Origin: Bacteroidales bacterium
GTDB taxonomy: Bacteria; Bacteroidota; Bacteroidia; Bacteroidales; UBA12077
Assembly: GCA_028282785.1 (NCBI GenBank)
Contig: JANQHE010000020.1
Span: 62,001-126,000, forward strand
DNA: 64,000 bases
Reading direction: 5' to 3'
Positions 63,535 through 64,000 of this stretch are shown piece after piece; the first letter of the stretch is position 1; every line of letters begins with the position of its first letter. The position numbers and the translations under genes are program-made. The notes beneath the pieces are model-generated. The model was not told the origin of the DNA and did no database searches. It saw nothing but the letters and a program-made list of their open reading frames with translations.

Positions 63535-64000
63535 TTAATTCTCGTTAACGATTTCCCAAAGATTCAAATAACTTAACTTAATTATATCTAACATTTTATC
63601 CCAATTAATATCATAAGTTTGATCCTTTGGTGTATGGTAAGTAACCGGAAATCCTGCCATAAAATACATAATAGGAACATTTTTGGCTGAAAACGAAGTA
63701 TGATCGCTTCCTCCTCTGGGTTTTACTGAAGGACGGTAAATCATGTCCAGATTTAGGTCGTAATTTTGTATATTTTCCTCAGATTCTGCTTTTAATTCAG
63801 ACAAATAGGAAGTATATACCATTCTAGCCTGGTTTTTCAACGTATCATTTTCTGAATCCTTACTTATCATATCAAAATTTAGATAGAACTTGATATTTTC
63901 TATTTTACCTCCATACGGATTATCTGCAAAATACTCTGAGCCAAGAAGCCCCTTCTCTTCACCGGTCCATGCAGCAAATACAATGGTTTTTTTGGGCTTT
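63535..64000 (-). CDS. M28-family zinc peptidase (partial, C-terminal part)
   Basis: Reads in from the right edge with no start in the window; the visible 155 residues begin KPKKTIVFAAWTGEEKGLLG. The catalytic/zinc glutamates are in TGEEKGLLGSEYFA, NFDMIS has the next metal aspartate, and the final metal-site histidine region is GGSDHTSFSAKNVP. The end DQTYDINWDKMLDIIKLSYLNLWEIVNEN is normal for the family. Probably a secreted aminopeptidase; the signal peptide is outside the window. Confidence 0.9.
   Translation of the reverse strand, partial: KPKKTIVFAAWTGEEKGLLGSEYFADNPYGGKIENIKFYLNFDMISKDSENDTLKNQARMVYTSYLSELKAESEENIQNYDLNLDMIYRPSVKPRGGSDHTSFSAKNVPIMYFMAGFPVTYHTPKDQTYDINWDKMLDIIKLSYLNLWEIVNEN

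Overview
The window is chromosomal DNA of a member of the Bacteroidota, most likely class Bacteroidia (Marinilabiliales-like; the order is inference). Supporting signs are two ECF sigma / FecR / SusC / SusD loci, SPII lipoproteins, a GldA-GldFG type ABC exporter, a LytTR system with a YYY-propeller histidine kinase, several TTTG-N17-19-TAnnTTTG promoters and generally low GC. No rRNA, tRNA, CRISPR array or intact transposon was seen.

Layout. 1-5.1 kb: M16 metallopeptidase and full-length DsbD, probably the tail of an uptake locus that starts before the window. 5.1-5.9 kb: a gene-free stretch of large-loop hairpins, each set closed by an intrinsic terminator. 5.9-14.9 kb: ECF sigma, FecR, SusC, SusD, DUF4843 lipoprotein, PKD-like lipoprotein. 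15.3-18.7 kb: GldA-like ATPase and fused GldFG permease. 18.9-21.5 kb: two tandem short MutS-family ATPases. 21.8-28.9 kb (minus): ilvD-ilvB-ilvN-ilvC-ilvA. 29.2-34.1 kb (plus): leuA-leuC-leuD-leuB, divergent from ilv. 34.3-47.6 kb: a cysteine-less DsbD-alpha-like protein, then ECF sigma, FecR, SusC, SusD, a double-thioredoxin protein, a TlpA lipoprotein, a stand-alone DsbD-alpha domain and an unknown secreted protein. 47.7-49.2 kb: remnant of a TlpA gene and an outer-membrane barrel protein. 49.2-49.6 kb: second copy of the hairpin array. 49.6-57.4 kb (minus): hisG-D-C-B-H-A-F-IE. 57.6-63.2 kb: remnant of a LytTR gene, Crp/Fnr-type regulator, OsmC-like and DUF3795 proteins, LytTR regulator and hybrid sensor kinase. 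63.5-64 kb: partial M28 peptidase.

The clearest undocumented biology is regulatory. Four short leader peptides, too small for routine gene callers, lie in front of the amino-acid operons. An Ile/Val-rich 25-codon leader plus terminator precedes ilvD. A second, 20-codon Leu/Ile/Val-rich leader sits inside the operon between ilvD and ilvB, with a 13-bp antiterminator that excludes the 12-bp terminator. Two His-rich 25-codon leaders, each with its own terminator, stand in tandem before hisG. This points to ribosome-mediated attenuation with a separate internal checkpoint for ilvBNCA and a doubled checkpoint for his.

The second striking signal is a composite 3' element found after dsbD and after the barrel gene: a type-1 hairpin, one or two type-2 hairpins, then a homologous terminator. 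It may be a structured RNA or a repeat family. The redox genes (DsbD, two stand-alone DsbD-alpha homologues, TlpA and double-Trx proteins) cluster with SusCD systems, suggesting import or periplasmic handling of a thiol- or disulfide-containing substrate; this is inference.
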